From: Granulicella mallensis
GTDB lineage: Bacteria; Acidobacteriota; Terriglobia; Terriglobales; Acidobacteriaceae
Direction: 5' to 3'
Assembly: GCF_014203225.1 (NCBI RefSeq)
Contig: NZ_JACHIO010000003.1
Location: 310,001-374,000 of the forward strand
DNA: 64,000 nt
Made by a program: the position numbers and the translations under genes. Positions 1-10,400 of the stretch are shown in pieces; within the stretch, counting starts at the first letter, position 1, and the number at the start of each line of letters is the position of its first letter. The notes below the pieces were generated by a model that did no database searches, was not told the DNA's origin, and saw nothing but the letters and a program-made list of their open reading frames with translations.

Positions 1-631
1 CAGAGAAATCCTGTGCTGCAGGGAGAGCCGAATGCCCGCGGCGCTGCAGCTCCAGAGACACCGTCTCAATCCAGCTCTGTGGCGGCAGGGTGCCGTCCAA
101 AACAATGTCGGAGGTCCTGCGGGCCTCATCTACGGCCACCTGGTAAGCTCGCCGTCCTGCCTGTAAAAACGCTTTCAGATCGGTCACGACATGACGTAAC
201 TGATCCGTCGCTTCACGAGAGCCGGACTCTAATGTTCGGATCACACGCCGTGCAAGAGCGATGTCCATGGGAGTATCGAGAAACACCACGAGGTCCAGCA
301 ACCCCTGGAGCTCGCGCCGCGCTCTACCGAAAGGTTCTTCCACCAGCAGGAACGGTGCAGGAGAGATCATCTGTCCCTGCGGCGAATGCACCTTCTTTCC
401 TGCCCTTAGCGCAGCAAGGTTTGTTGCGAGCTGAGGTGTCTGGAAGGCATTGAGATCAGCGCCCGCATCCAGCCATCCCACGATGTCTGCCGGTACGTTC
501 GAAACAGAGATGTAGTCATCAAAAGCCAGGCTGACTGTCTCGGGCAAACGCGCGGACAGCTCTCGCAGCAGCGTTGACTTGCCGCTGCCGGAAGTGCCGG
601 AGATGCCAATGCAGAAGATCTCAGTTGGCAT
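1..631 (-). CDS. P-loop small-molecule kinase, uridine kinase-like (3' end beyond window)
   Basis: The frame opens at an ATG at 629-631 and is still open at base 1, so about 210 residues are visible and the C-terminus is missing. Residues 9-20 form a Walker A loop (GISGTSGSGKST) as in uridine kinase/phosphoribulokinase-type P-loop kinases; a FDDY segment near residue 38 fits the usual acidic catalytic position and a LVVFLDTP strand follows mid-protein. The start overlaps the 3' end of the sbnB-like gene by 11 bp, so the two are probably translationally coupled. The real substrate is unknown. Because the neighbours are an O-phosphoserine-dependent enzyme and a threonine synthase-like enzyme, phosphorylation of an amino acid or another precursor is possible, but this is inference. 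Confidence 0.75.
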   Translation of the reverse strand, partial: MPTEIFCIGISGTSGSGKSTLLRELSARLPETVSLAFDDYISVSNVPADIVGWLDAGADLNAFQTPQLATNLAALRAGKKVHSPQGQMISPAPFLLVEEPFGRARRELQGLLDLVVFLDTPMDIALARRVIRTLESGSREATDQLRHVVTDLKAFLQAGRRAYQVAVDEARRTSDIVLDGTLPPQSWIETVSLELQRRGHSALPAAQDFS

Positions 632-1664
632 GCTTACCTACAGTCCAACTCTCAGGCAGAAAATCATGCACGACAGTTGCATGACCTGTCTTCCTGGCAA
701 GTTCTACGGCCACGTTGCCCGCCGCCACATCCAGAATGCCCAACCCAAAAGGACTGAAGAGGAGCGGCTTGCCCGGGATGCGGACCGGTGTCTTTCCGGC
801 CAACACCGCACCCAGAGTCGTGCGGATGAAATCCCGGTTCTGCACCTGCTCGCTGGCCAGGTGGATGGAGGTCTGGTTGCTGCAAACGTGCTCCACGTCG
901 TCGACAACGTTATCTGCTTGCAAGATTGCCTCCGGCGTGAAGTCGCGCAGAGAGACATGCAAAATCACAGCATCAGACTTCACGCGATCAAGCTGGCCGA
1001 GGTATGGCGTCGTTGCCGTTGTTGCCAGGCTGACAAGATCGCTGGTGCTGAGGAGCGCACCGGAGTCTTCGGAGATGCTGAACCGTCTTCCCTCTGCCAG
1101 ATGCTGACAGCCCTCGACGAACTGAACCGCGCGTGAAGGAAGCAGGTCGAACACTTGGATGTGATCCACCTCCGGATGAACAGTGAGGAGGAATCGTAGC
1201 GTATGAAAGTTGATAAAACCGGCTCCGATCAGCCCAATGGTCCGCACGGATCCCGGGGCCTTAAAGGTCTGCGCAGCCAACGCGGCGCTGGCTGCCGTGC
1301 GATACGCGTTGATAAGCGAGCCCTCCAGAATGGCTGTCGCAAAACCCGTGTTCGGAGAGTTGAGCACCAGAACAGCAGAGGCACGGTCTTGCCCGCGTTG
1401 AAGATTGCCCGGGAACGAGGCCACCCATTTCATTCCGGCTATCGGTTGTTTCCCGCCCAGATAAGCAGGTTTGGCGATGATGCGTGCTGACGGATCGTGC
1501 GGAAAACGCAGGAATGGGCAATTCGGCAGGGACGTATCACCGGCCTCATGGGTCAGATAGGCAGCGCGTACAGCTTCGATCAGGCCCAGTTCCTGGCCTT
1601 CAAACAACACTCCAATCTCCTTTCCACGCAGCAACAAGATGTCGCCGTTGTTCAAACTTCCCAT
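621..1664 (-). CDS. sbnB: SbnB-like N-(2-amino-2-carboxyethyl)-L-glutamate dehydrogenase (2,3-diaminopropionate pathway)
   Basis: Ornithine cyclodeaminase/mu-crystallin-fold protein of the SbnB type. In the staphyloferrin B pathway SbnB oxidatively cleaves N-(2-amino-2-carboxyethyl)-L-glutamate to L-2,3-diaminopropionate and 2-oxoglutarate using NAD. Visible are the family segment AGMKWVASFPGN, the EGSLINAYRTAASAALAA stretch and the nucleotide-binding loop IGLIGAGFIN. The frame is open further upstream, but ATG 1664 is preferred because AGGAGG lies 10 nt before it; this leaves a 13-bp overlap with the sbnA stop. The pairing with an SbnA homologue makes the assignment much firmer than homology alone. 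It probably supplies Dap to the adjacent NRPS. Confidence 0.88.
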   Translation of the reverse strand: MGSLNNGDILLLRGKEIGVLFEGQELGLIEAVRAAYLTHEAGDTSLPNCPFLRFPHDPSARIIAKPAYLGGKQPIAGMKWVASFPGNLQRGQDRASAVLVLNSPNTGFATAILEGSLINAYRTAASAALAAQTFKAPGSVRTIGLIGAGFINFHTLRFLLTVHPEVDHIQVFDLLPSRAVQFVEGCQHLAEGRRFSISEDSGALLSTSDLVSLATTATTPYLGQLDRVKSDAVILHVSLRDFTPEAILQADNVVDDVEHVCSNQTSIHLASEQVQNRDFIRTTLGAVLAGKTPVRIPGKPLLFSPFGLGILDVAAGNVAVELARKTGHATVVHDFLPESWTVGKHAN

Positions 1665-2686
1665 GCCTGATCCGCCTCCTCCATCGTTAGTGAGGCATCC
1701 CCAAAGTGTTGCCCCGTCCACTCTTTGGAGAAAATGGTGTCCAGATAACGCTCGCCTCGGTCGCAGAGAATCGCGGCGCAGGTCGCGCCGTCAGGAATGC
1801 TGGCCTGATACCTGGCAATGGCAGCTACAACGGCGCCGGCAGAACCACCGGCAAAAATGGCCTCCCGGCGCAGTAGATGGAAGCACCCGCGCACGCATTC
1901 GATGTCGGAGACTTTGACGTGGTCATCTTCGAGGCCGGAGTAATACAGTTCCGGCAACCGCGAAGCTCCGTGGCCCGGGATCAGCCGCTTCTTCGGCTGG
2001 TCCCCAAAGATCACGCTGCCACAAGCATCGACGGCGACTACACGGGTCGAGAGTCCGTTCTTTCTGGCATACTCGCTGCACCCGCGGAGCGTCCCACAAG
2101 TGCTCGTTGCCACAAACAGGTAATCCAGCAGCGGAAGTTCACGGTGAATCTCCGCCATCGTCTGGTAATGCGCCTTGGCGTTGGTCAGGTTTGCGTACTG
2201 GTTTACCCAGAAGCTGTCCTTGATGGTTCGGCATAGATCCTGCACAAGCTCGATACGCGCACTGAGCAGATCGCCGGTCACGGGATGAGGCCGCTCGACC
2301 AGTCTTACATCAGCACCGTAGGCCTTCAGGACGGCAAGGTTCGTCGGCGTAATCAAGGTATCGACGACGCAGATAAATCGCAGCCCAAGGCGCGAGCACG
2401 CTTGTGCCAGACCAATCCCCAGATTGCCTGAACTGGACTCAATGATGGTGGTTTCAGGGCCGATACGTTGCTGCTCCCAGGCCTCCAACAGCATGCGCAT
2501 CGCAGTGCGGTCTTTGATGCTGCCGCCCGGGTTCAACATCTCCAGCTTTCCGTAAAGGTAGAATCGGTCTCCGAACAGCCGGTTCAAAAGCACGAGCGGA
2601 GTATTGCCGATGGCACTGAGAATACCCTCAGCTGGCGGTGGCTGATGGACCTCTTCAATCGTGGCGATACGGCTTGCTGCAATCAT
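1652..2686 (-). CDS. sbnA: SbnA-like N-(2-amino-2-carboxyethyl)-L-glutamate synthase (PLP)
   Basis: Cysteine synthase-fold PLP enzyme, 344 residues, usual length for SbnA. SbnA condenses O-phospho-L-serine with L-glutamate; SbnB then releases L-2,3-diaminopropionate. Visible features are the substrate motif GNTPLV near residue 27, the PLP lysine K58 in PGGSIKDR, the ESSSGNLGIGLAQ segment and the glycine-rich phosphate loop TSTCGTLRG. A GGAGGGG ribosome site precedes ATG 2686. It sits 78 bp behind the MbtH-like gene and overlaps sbnB, forming one leftward operon. A plain cysteine synthase is the alternative, but the sbnB partner and the NRPS context argue against that. Confidence 0.9.
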   Translation of the reverse strand: MIAASRIATIEEVHQPPPAEGILSAIGNTPLVLLNRLFGDRFYLYGKLEMLNPGGSIKDRTAMRMLLEAWEQQRIGPETTIIESSSGNLGIGLAQACSRLGLRFICVVDTLITPTNLAVLKAYGADVRLVERPHPVTGDLLSARIELVQDLCRTIKDSFWVNQYANLTNAKAHYQTMAEIHRELPLLDYLFVATSTCGTLRGCSEYARKNGLSTRVVAVDACGSVIFGDQPKKRLIPGHGASRLPELYYSGLEDDHVKVSDIECVRGCFHLLRREAIFAGGSAGAVVAAIARYQASIPDGATCAAILCDRGERYLDTIFSKEWTGQHFGDASLTMEEADQAWEV

Positions 2687-2764
2687 CTTCCCCTCCGGAT
2701 ACTGCTCAACGCCGGTTACTGCTCTGAAAAGTGAATGGGGTTCTTACAGATGTTCTGACCGAAA

Positions 2765-2977
2765 TTAACTCAAACTGCCGACCTCACGCCGACTGAGCGG
2801 ACGCATGTCCTTCCACACAGAAGCTATATGCTTCAAGCACTCGTCTTTGGTTCCCGTAAAACCGCTTGAGATCCAGCCCAAAGGAAGCTTCCGGTCAAGC
2901 GGCCACAGCGAGTATTGCTCTTCGCTGTTGACCACGACCTGGATCGTGGATTCCTGCCAATCTACGCTCGTTGACAT
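2765..2977 (-). CDS. MbtH-like protein, NRPS adenylation-domain partner
   Basis: A 70-residue protein with the full MbtH signature: an N-E-E-Q-Y-S-L-W-P block (residues 17-26), P-x-GW near residue 33, a conserved glycine-rich turn, a CLxxI stretch, and the closing W-x-DMRPLS. MbtH-like proteins bind A domains and are often needed for their folding or activity. It is the first gene of the leftward operon that also holds the Dap genes and is divergent from the phosphopantetheinyl transferase. It likely serves one or both A domains encoded at 4-11.8 kb. Confidence 0.95.
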   Translation of the reverse strand: MSTSVDWQESTIQVVVNSEEQYSLWPLDRKLPLGWISSGFTGTKDECLKHIASVWKDMRPLSRREVGSLS

Positions 2978-3111
2978 AAATGATGCTCTGCCTTGGTCGA
3001 AATGAGCTTATTTCTTAGCGACAACGTTATCACACCCTTACTCGTGCCAGGGAGTAACTGTTTACGCGGCAAGATACACTGTTTGCGCTAACGACTGCAA
3101 GACGCGTCATC
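2978..3111. promoter_or_regulatory. Divergent promoter region between the MbtH and phosphopantetheinyl transferase genes
   Basis: This 134-bp AT-richer gap must carry promoters for both the leftward Dap/MbtH operon and the rightward transferase gene. I cannot assign specific -35/-10 boxes with confidence. Confidence 0.45.
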
Positions 3112-3837
3112 ATGTATAGGCTCGTGCTAAATCTACCACAAGAGTTCCGGCAATTCGTCCTGTTCGATCTTCCCAGCCATGAGGCCATGGTCGACGGGAT
3201 TCGCATCGTCTGGTTCCAAAGAGATGTACCGGAGCCTGTTTGCAAGCCGCTCGCGCATCTTTTGAGCAGGCAGGAGCGGGAGCGCGCCGACAGTATGGTA
3301 TTTGCGGCCGACCGTCACTCTTTCATTTGGGTACACGCCTGCAAACGCGCCCTGCTGGCTGAATACGTCGGCATGAAGCCCTCGCAGTTGGAATTCATGC
3401 ACAACGCGCAAGGTAAACCCTTTCTCGTAGGATCCGACCTGCAGTTCAGCCTGTCGCATGCAGGCTCCTATGCCGTGATAGCGCTGGTTCGAGGCCGTCG
3501 GCTGGGAGTGGATATCGAGCCCATCCGACGCTTAGAGGACGCGATGGGCCTTGCCCGCCGCTTCTTTTCTGAGAAAGAAGCAGAGCGGCTGCGAGACCTC
3601 GAAGGAACCCCCGACTTTGGCCTGGCATTCTTCGAATGCTGGACCCGGAAAGAGGCCTTTATCAAAGCGCTCGGTGGAGGTCTGTCCATCCCTCTCAACG
3701 GGTTTGAGGTGAGCTTCCATCCGTCCCCCAACCCGGATCTGCGCGGCATCTCCGTGGCCACCGATGGATGGATACTGCATGATCTGAAGCTGGTGGATGG
3801 CCATGCAGCCGCCCTGGTAGCTGAAGTTTTCAGTTGA
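3112..3837 (+). CDS. Sfp-type 4'-phosphopantetheinyl transferase
   Basis: Moves the phosphopantetheine arm of CoA onto the serine of carrier domains. The protein has 241 residues, typical for the Sfp group. The two signature blocks are present: GVDIE with D134/E136 for Mg-CoA binding, and the F-F-E-C-W-T-R-K-E-A block at 173-182 (W-x-x-K-E-A). An upstream FSLSHAG motif (about 112-118) matches the CoA-phosphate contact region. It is the obvious activator of the three carrier domains in this cluster. ATG 3112 has no clear ribosome site; ATG 3187 (residue 26) is an alternative start. Confidence 0.92.
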   Translation: MYRLVLNLPQEFRQFVLFDLPSHEAMVDGIRIVWFQRDVPEPVCKPLAHLLSRQERERADSMVFAADRHSFIWVHACKRALLAEYVGMKPSQLEFMHNAQGKPFLVGSDLQFSLSHAGSYAVIALVRGRRLGVDIEPIRRLEDAMGLARRFFSEKEAERLRDLEGTPDFGLAFFECWTRKEAFIKALGGGLSIPLNGFEVSFHPSPNPDLRGISVATDGWILHDLKLVDGHAAALVAEVFS

Positions 3838-3970
3838 GTTTTTCGCGAAGACCAGTATGCTTCCTGTACAGCGATTCCTTAGCCGCCCACTTATACTGGG
3901 TTCATAAGAATCTCTACCTAGAACTTCACTCGCAGAGTTTTACGAAGCTATGGTCAATGTTTTTCACGAT

Positions 3971-3992
3971 ATGCCCTGCAATTCCAGGGCAT
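3971..3992. promoter_or_regulatory. Perfect 8-bp inverted repeat upstream of the NRPS genes
   Basis: ATGCCCTG and CAGGGCAT form perfect arms around a 6-nt spacer, 98 bp before the first NRPS start. There is no following T-run, so an operator is more likely than a terminator. No other copy was noticed in the window. Confidence 0.4.
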
Positions 3993-4089
3993 CGAACGAT
4001 CACCCCACAGTGTCGTATTCACTGGGTCTACGCACCTTACCTCGCCCTCTAACCTGCTTTCATGCCGGAAGCGTAAAGGAGCGGTGCGT

Positions 4090-7000
4090 ATGAGCAGCGT
4101 CCCTGCAATCTCCGAGCTCACAGCACAAGCTAAACGGCAGTTGCTGAAGGATCTCCTGCGCAAACGCCTCGGAGAGGAGGACGGTTGGTTCCCACTCTCA
4201 CCCTCGCAGGAGGCGCTCTGGTTTTTATGGAAGCTGGCTGAGGAAAAGGGCACCTACCATATCGCTGTACCTGTCGGCATCCGTGGCCCGCTGGATGTTG
4301 CCGTCTTTGAGCGCTGCTGGCAAACATTGATCGACAGGCACCTGGGGCTACGACTGCAGTTTGCAGAGCGCGATGGAAAGCCGATGCAGCGTTCGATCCA
4401 TAACCATCGTTTTGTCCTGCGTCACATCGATGCCAGCTCGTGGACCGAGGAGCAACTGGCCAACGAGATGCGAAGTGAGTACGTTCGCCGAATCGATCTT
4501 GAGGCGAGCGCCTCTCCCTCTGTCATCCTCTACAAGCGCAAGCCGGGAGAAGCAGTACTGCTGATCGTCCTGCATCATATCGCCGGCGATCTATGGTCAT
4601 TGATCGTAACGATGGACGAGCTGCGCATCCTCTACGACGCGGAACAGAATGGCAGACGCGCCGAGTTGCCGCCGCCTGCCATTACGCTTCAACACGCAAT
4701 CGAATGGCAGGCCCGGCAACTTTCATCTTCGGCCGGCGACAGGCTGCGCCAGTACTGGCAGCAGGAGCTCCAGGGAGATCTGCCCTTGCTGGACCTGCCG
4801 ACGGACCGCCCTCGGCCGTTACAGCGTTCGTTTGCAGGATCCATGTATCTGCAAACAATGGATGCGGAGTTAGCTGCCGATCTTCAGCGCCTTGCGGCAG
4901 ACAACGGTGTGACCTTGTTCTCTGCCCTCCTCGCTGCCTACCTGACGCTTCTGCACCGCTTCAGCGGGCAGCAAACCGTCATTGCGGGAACACCTGTCGC
5001 AGGACGCTCGCGCAAGGAACTGGAGCCTCTGGTCGGTGACATGGTCAACATGGTTCCGCTGCGGGCCGAGTTCGACGGCAACCCAACCTTCCGTGACCTG
5101 CTGAAACAGATGCGGAGCCGCGTGACTGGAGCCATCGCGCATGGGGACTTTCCCTTTTCACTCATGCTGCCTTTGCTGGAGCAGCCGATGGATCGCAATC
5201 GCACGCCGGTCTTCCAGACGATGTTTGTGCTGCAGCGTTTCCAGCGCTATCCGGATTTCAGCCGCTCCATGCTTCCCACCGAAGATATATCGCCGATTCC
5301 ATTTGCCGGCCTTGAGTTGATACCTATGCTGTTTGCGCAGCAGGAGGGCCAGTACGACCTAAGCCTGGAGATGAAGCAGGACGAGCAGGGGAGGCTCATT
5401 GGCGGCTGGAGGTACTCCACCAGCCTATTCGACCTGGAAACCATTCAGCGGCTCGCAGCGCACTTTGTAACGCTGCTGCGGGGTGTCGTATCAGACCCCG
5501 GACTGCCCGTCGCCTCGTACGCTCTGATGACGCCGGACGAAACCGAACGCTTCTTGCAGGACGGGCGAGGCGCTACTAGGGAACTGCCTGCAGAGAAGAC
5601 CGTTTGCGAGCTATTTCTGAAGCAGGCACATCTGACTCCGAACGCCATTGCCCTGTGTGTTGGCGAGAGAATCCTCACGTATGCGGAGTTGGAGAAGGAA
5701 GTAGATCGGCTGGCACGCCGGATTCATGGATTGCAGCTGCCGCCTGGCTTCCTGATGCCCATCCTGCTTCCGCGCGGAGTGGAGTTCATCACAGCCATTC
5801 TCGCGATCCATCGCGCCGGTGGCGCGTTCCTTCCCATGGATCCCCGTCACCCCATGGCCAGGACAGCCGGCATCGTAACGGAGGGTGGAACACCTGTCGT
5901 TCTTACGACAGCCGGCATCCGCACCGAGCTGCAAGCGGAGTTACGAACCTACCCTGAGGCGCTGCGCTGTCGCTTGCTTACCCTCGAAGAACTGCCGCAG
6001 CCGGAGCCGACTCTACCGGATGTGCCAGCGAACGGACTGGCCTATGTGATGTTTACCTCCGGCTCCACGGGCAAGCCCAAGGGCGTCATGGTGGAGCATC
6101 GCGGCATGATCAACCATGTGCTCGGCAAATTGCAGGACCTCGGCATCACCGCCATGGACCGTGTGGCTCAGACCGGGCCGCAGTCCTTTGACATTGTGGT
6201 GTGGCAGTGCGTGGCACCTCTGGTCGCAGGTGCATCGGTGTGGGTCTTCACGGACGACGAAGCAGAGAATCCGCACACGCTGCTGGAGCGCTCCCGGGAC
6301 AACAGAATCACCGTGCTGCAATTGGTGCCGTCGATGCTCACGGCGTTACTCGATGAGGCTGAGAGCGCCGCCACATCGGCGGCGTCACTTCAGCAGCTGC
6401 GCTGGATGGTGCCTACCGGGGATGCATTTCCTACCGTGCTCGCAGAGCGCTGGCTTGCGCTGTTCCCGCACGTTCCCCTGCTGAACACCTACGGCTCCAC
6501 GGAGTGTTCAGATGACCAGTGCCACTACGCGTTGGATCGACTGGAGGGCTCGGACCTCGCGGTGCCTGTGGTCTCCATCGGAACCCCCATCGCCAACATG
6601 ACGGCCTATGTCCTGGACGGGGCTCTACGTCCGGTTCCCGTGGGCGTCGCCGGCGAACTCTACATTGGCGGCGCGGGCGTGGGGCGAGGCTACGCAGGAC
6701 AGCCGGAGTTGACGGCACAATCGTTTCTGCCAGACCCTTTCAGCACGACGTCCGGCGCACGGCTGTACCGGACGCGCGACCGTGTACGCCGCCGCCCGGA
6801 TGGACGAATCGACTTCATGGGCCGCAATGACCATGTCATTAAACTGCAAGGGCTACGCATCGAGCCTCGCGAGATCGAGGCGGTCATGGTGCGGCATCCG
6901 GATGTATTGCAGGCAGCAGTCCTGTTGCTGCATGACCCATGGCGGCAGCCTCGCCTGACTGGCTACTACACCGGAACAGCCACAAGCGAGAGCCTGTTGC

Positions 7001-7458
7001 GTTGGCTGGCAGAGCATCTGCCGCAGTCCATGATTCCTTCAGTGCTGTGTTCGCTGGCTCAGCTCCCAATGAACTCCAGCGGCAAGCTCGATCGCAAGCA
7101 ACTGCCGGAGCCGGACTGGGGCAGCACCGGGCAGATGGATGTCATCGCACCTCAAACCCCCGCGGAACAAGCACTCTATGATATCTGGCAGGCCGTGCTC
7201 GGGCGGTCTGACTTTGGCACAACGCATGATTTCTTTGCCGTAGGCGGGGACTCTATCCGCAGTATTCAGGTAGTGTCACGCGCCCGCTCTGCCCAATACG
7301 TCTTTCAGGTCTCTGACATCTTCATCCACCGCACTATCGGCGCACTCGCTAGGGTTGCGAAGACAGCGATGCCCATCGAGACGCATGAACTGCCGGCAAT
7401 CCAGGCTGCCGATCTTGCAACCGCGCTGCAACAGGTTCAATTTGACGAGGAAGACTGA
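4090..7458 (+). CDS. Nonribosomal peptide synthetase, module 1 (C-A-T)
   Basis: A three-domain module of about 1120 residues. The condensation domain (about 35-440) has HHIAGD near residue 162. The adenylation domain (about 470-970) has TSGSTGKPKG near 654, NTYGSTE, and NSSGKLDRK. The carrier domain carries its serine in FFAVGGDSI near 1054. The A7 box reads YRTRD instead of YRTGD. By hand alignment to GrsA the specificity residues read D-I-W-Q-V-T-T-D-D-K; the two acidic residues at 330/331 could suit a side-chain amine such as Dap. ATG 4090 is chosen because AAGGAG lies 8 nt upstream. Its stop overlaps the next start (TGATG). A leading C domain fits N-acylation by the FAAL-loaded chain. Confidence 0.93.
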   Translation: MSSVPAISELTAQAKRQLLKDLLRKRLGEEDGWFPLSPSQEALWFLWKLAEEKGTYHIAVPVGIRGPLDVAVFERCWQTLIDRHLGLRLQFAERDGKPMQRSIHNHRFVLRHIDASSWTEEQLANEMRSEYVRRIDLEASASPSVILYKRKPGEAVLLIVLHHIAGDLWSLIVTMDELRILYDAEQNGRRAELPPPAITLQHAIEWQARQLSSSAGDRLRQYWQQELQGDLPLLDLPTDRPRPLQRSFAGSMYLQTMDAELAADLQRLAADNGVTLFSALLAAYLTLLHRFSGQQTVIAGTPVAGRSRKELEPLVGDMVNMVPLRAEFDGNPTFRDLLKQMRSRVTGAIAHGDFPFSLMLPLLEQPMDRNRTPVFQTMFVLQRFQRYPDFSRSMLPTEDISPIPFAGLELIPMLFAQQEGQYDLSLEMKQDEQGRLIGGWRYSTSLFDLETIQRLAAHFVTLLRGVVSDPGLPVASYALMTPDETERFLQDGRGATRELPAEKTVCELFLKQAHLTPNAIALCVGERILTYAELEKEVDRLARRIHGLQLPPGFLMPILLPRGVEFITAILAIHRAGGAFLPMDPRHPMARTAGIVTEGGTPVVLTTAGIRTELQAELRTYPEALRCRLLTLEELPQPEPTLPDVPANGLAYVMFTSGSTGKPKGVMVEHRGMINHVLGKLQDLGITAMDRVAQTGPQSFDIVVWQCVAPLVAGASVWVFTDDEAENPHTLLERSRDNRITVLQLVPSMLTALLDEAESAATSAASLQQLRWMVPTGDAFPTVLAERWLALFPHVPLLNTYGSTECSDDQCHYALDRLEGSDLAVPVVSIGTPIANMTAYVLDGALRPVPVGVAGELYIGGAGVGRGYAGQPELTAQSFLPDPFSTTSGARLYRTRDRVRRRPDGRIDFMGRNDHVIKLQGLRIEPREIEAVMVRHPDVLQAAVLLLHDPWRQPRLTGYYTGTATSESLLRWLAEHLPQSMIPSVLCSLAQLPMNSSGKLDRKQLPEPDWGSTGQMDVIAPQTPAEQALYDIWQAVLGRSDFGTTHDFFAVGGDSIRSIQVVSRARSAQYVFQVSDIFIHRTIGALARVAKTAMPIETHELPAIQAADLATALQQVQFDEED

Positions 7459-10400
7459 TGCCGCCATCTGGAGTACCTGAGGTTTATCCACTGTCGTTCA
7501 TGCAAGAAGCGATGCTCTTCCAGTGCCTGCAGGCACCGGGTTCAGACATTTACGTGCAGCAGCTCTCGTGCGAACTAGCCGGGCCCCTCCGCGAAGCGGA
7601 CTTCACGGATGCCTGGGCTCGATTGATCGACCGTCACGCCGTCCTGCGCACCGCGTTTGCCTGGAAGGACCTTCCTGAACCGCTGCAAATCGTAGGCAAG
7701 GTTCGTGTGCCATTAGAGACGCTGGACTGGACAGAGATGGAGTCTGCACAGCAACGGGACTCTCTGCAGGAGCTGCTGGCGAATATACGCGCCACCGGAT
7801 TCCAGATGCACAAGGCCCCGTTGCACAAGCTGCACCTCATCCGCCTTGCCGCCGACCACTATCATCTGGTTTGGACCTGGCACCACATCCTGCTGGACGC
7901 ATGGTCTGTGCCCGTCATCTTTCGTGAGTTCTTCACGCTGTATGACGGACACTCGCTGCCGTCGTCGCCGGCATTTCGGGACTTCATCGCGTGGCAGCGC
8001 AGCCGTGATCTCGCCAGGGCGGAGGATTACTGGCGCACCTATCTGGATGGCTTTACCCGTGCGACTCCGTTGGGGTTGGACCGAGAGTCCACGGGTGACA
8101 CGGGCTACATCCTGCAGTACGAGCTTCTGTCTGCGCAGGAGGCGCAGGCCATTCAGGATGCGGCAGCGGCACTCAAGGTGAGTGTATTTACGCTTCTGCA
8201 AGGCGCATGGACACTGCTGCTCAGCCGCTACAGCGGCACAGAGGATGTACTCTTCGGAACAGCTGTCTCGGGCCGACAGGCAGAGTTGCTGCACATCGAG
8301 GAGATGTCCGGGCTACTAATCAACACCATTCCTGTGCGTTGCCGCATTGTCAACGAAGAGACCGTGTCGGACTGGTTGACCCGCTTGCAGCGGCAGCAGT
8401 ATGAGACGCAGGCGTTTGATTACGTCCCATTGCGCAAGACGCAACAGTGGAGCGCCATACCTTCCGGCGCCCCTCTGTTGGAAAGCATGCTGATCCTGGA
8501 GAACGTGCCGCTGCATAACGCGACATTCGGTGGACAAGACCTGGGTCTGGGACAGATCTCTTTCACAGAGCGAGGAGAGTTTCCGCTGACGGTCATGATG
8601 TCTCTGGAGAGACAGCCACGACTCGGTATCGGGCTGCAGCGCAACCGCTTCTCCGATGGGGATGCCACCCTTATTCTGCGCCAGCTGCGCTTTGTCCTGC
8701 AGCAGTTGGTAGAGCACACAGAAGCTACCGTGCGTCAGATCGACATCTTCACACCCACGGAACGGGCGGACCTCGTCTCGTCCGGCCGTCCCGAGCGCGA
8801 TCTTAACCTGCAATCCGCCGCGGCATTGTTTGACCGGCAGGCCGAGCGGACTCCGTACGCTACGGCGGCCGTGTTCCGCGCAGAGTCCGGCGACGAATTC
8901 ATGTGGACCTACCGGCAGTTGCAGCGCCGGTCGCGACAGTATAGTAGCGGTTTGCTGCAACGGGGCCTGCGGCGTGGGAATCGCGTCGCCATCTGTGCGG
9001 ATGCCTCTTTAGACCGTCTTGCGGCGATTTTGGCCATCTTGCGCGCTGGCGCCGTGTACCTTCCACTCGACCCGGAGATGCCTTCGGCCTTGCTGCAGGA
9101 TCTACTAAGCGATGCCACGCCTGCACTGATTTTGACAACGGTCGATCTGGCCGCAGAGTTTGCGCCATCCAACAACTGCGAAACACTCCTTCTCGAAGGC
9201 GCCTTCCGCGAAGTGGAACCGATACACGAGGAAGCGGAAGTAAGCCCGCAGGATCTTGCTTACCTGATCTATACCTCGGGCTCGACCGGCCGGCGCAAAG
9301 CCGTGGCTGTCACGCATGCATCGTTGCAGTCCCTGGTCGAGACCCAGATCGCAGCCTTCCGGATTGACCGGCAGAGCCGTGTTCTGCAGTTCTCATCGCT
9401 CAGTTTCGACGCATCGATCTCCGAGATCTTTACTGCGCTGTTAGCCGGTGCTGCTTTATACATCGCGCCGCGTCGCCTACTGCTTCCCTCCCGCGAGTTC
9501 CTTGAGCTGCTCGCCGAGTGCCGGATCACAACCGTGACGCTCCCCCCCTCTGTACTGGCTGCCCTGCCCTACACGGTCCTGCCCAGCCTGCAGACCCTGG
9601 TCTCAGCCGGGGAAGCATGCCGCTCTGAACTGGTGGAGCGCTGGAGTCACGGAAGGCTTTTCCTGAATGCCTATGGACCTACTGAATGCACGGTATGCGC
9701 CACCTTCGGAGAGGCCAGACGGGGAGTAGTCAATCCATCCATCGGGCGTCCCTGTGATGATGTTCAGGTGTACCTATTGGATGATGCCCTGGAGCCGGTT
9801 CCCAGCGGCGTTCCCGGGCACATGTACCTGGGCGGGCGTCAGGTCAGTGGCGGGTACTGGAATCGCCCTGAGCTCACGGCCTCGGCCTTTCTTCCCGATC
9901 CCTTCTTCCCTCGTCCCGGCGCGCGGATGTATCGCACCGGCGATCTTGCCCGCTTACTGCCTACCGGAGAGCTCGCCTACCTCGGTCGTGCGGACGAGCA
10001 GGTGAAGGTGCGCGGAATCCGCATGGAGCCGGGAGAGGTCGTCTCGGCCATCCTGCAGGATCCCACTCTGAGCGAGGCCGCCGTCATCGCCATCGAGGAC
10101 GCCGACACGGGCACCGCGCTTGCGGCCTATGTTGTCCCCAGAATCACACCCTCCAGCGGCGCCGGGGAAACAGGCTGGTGGCCATCGCTCGCCGAATATC
10201 TGATCTATGACGGCCTTGCGTACCATGCGATGACCAGCGATGAGCGGCGCAACGAAAGCTACCGCGCCGCAATTCGTCAACACGTACCGGGGAAGGTCGT
10301 GCTGGAGGTGGGCACAGGGCCTGAGGCGCTGCTTGCACGCTTCTGCATTGAGGCCGGCGCCAGCAAGGTATACGCCGTCGAACTGCTGGAGGAGACCTTT

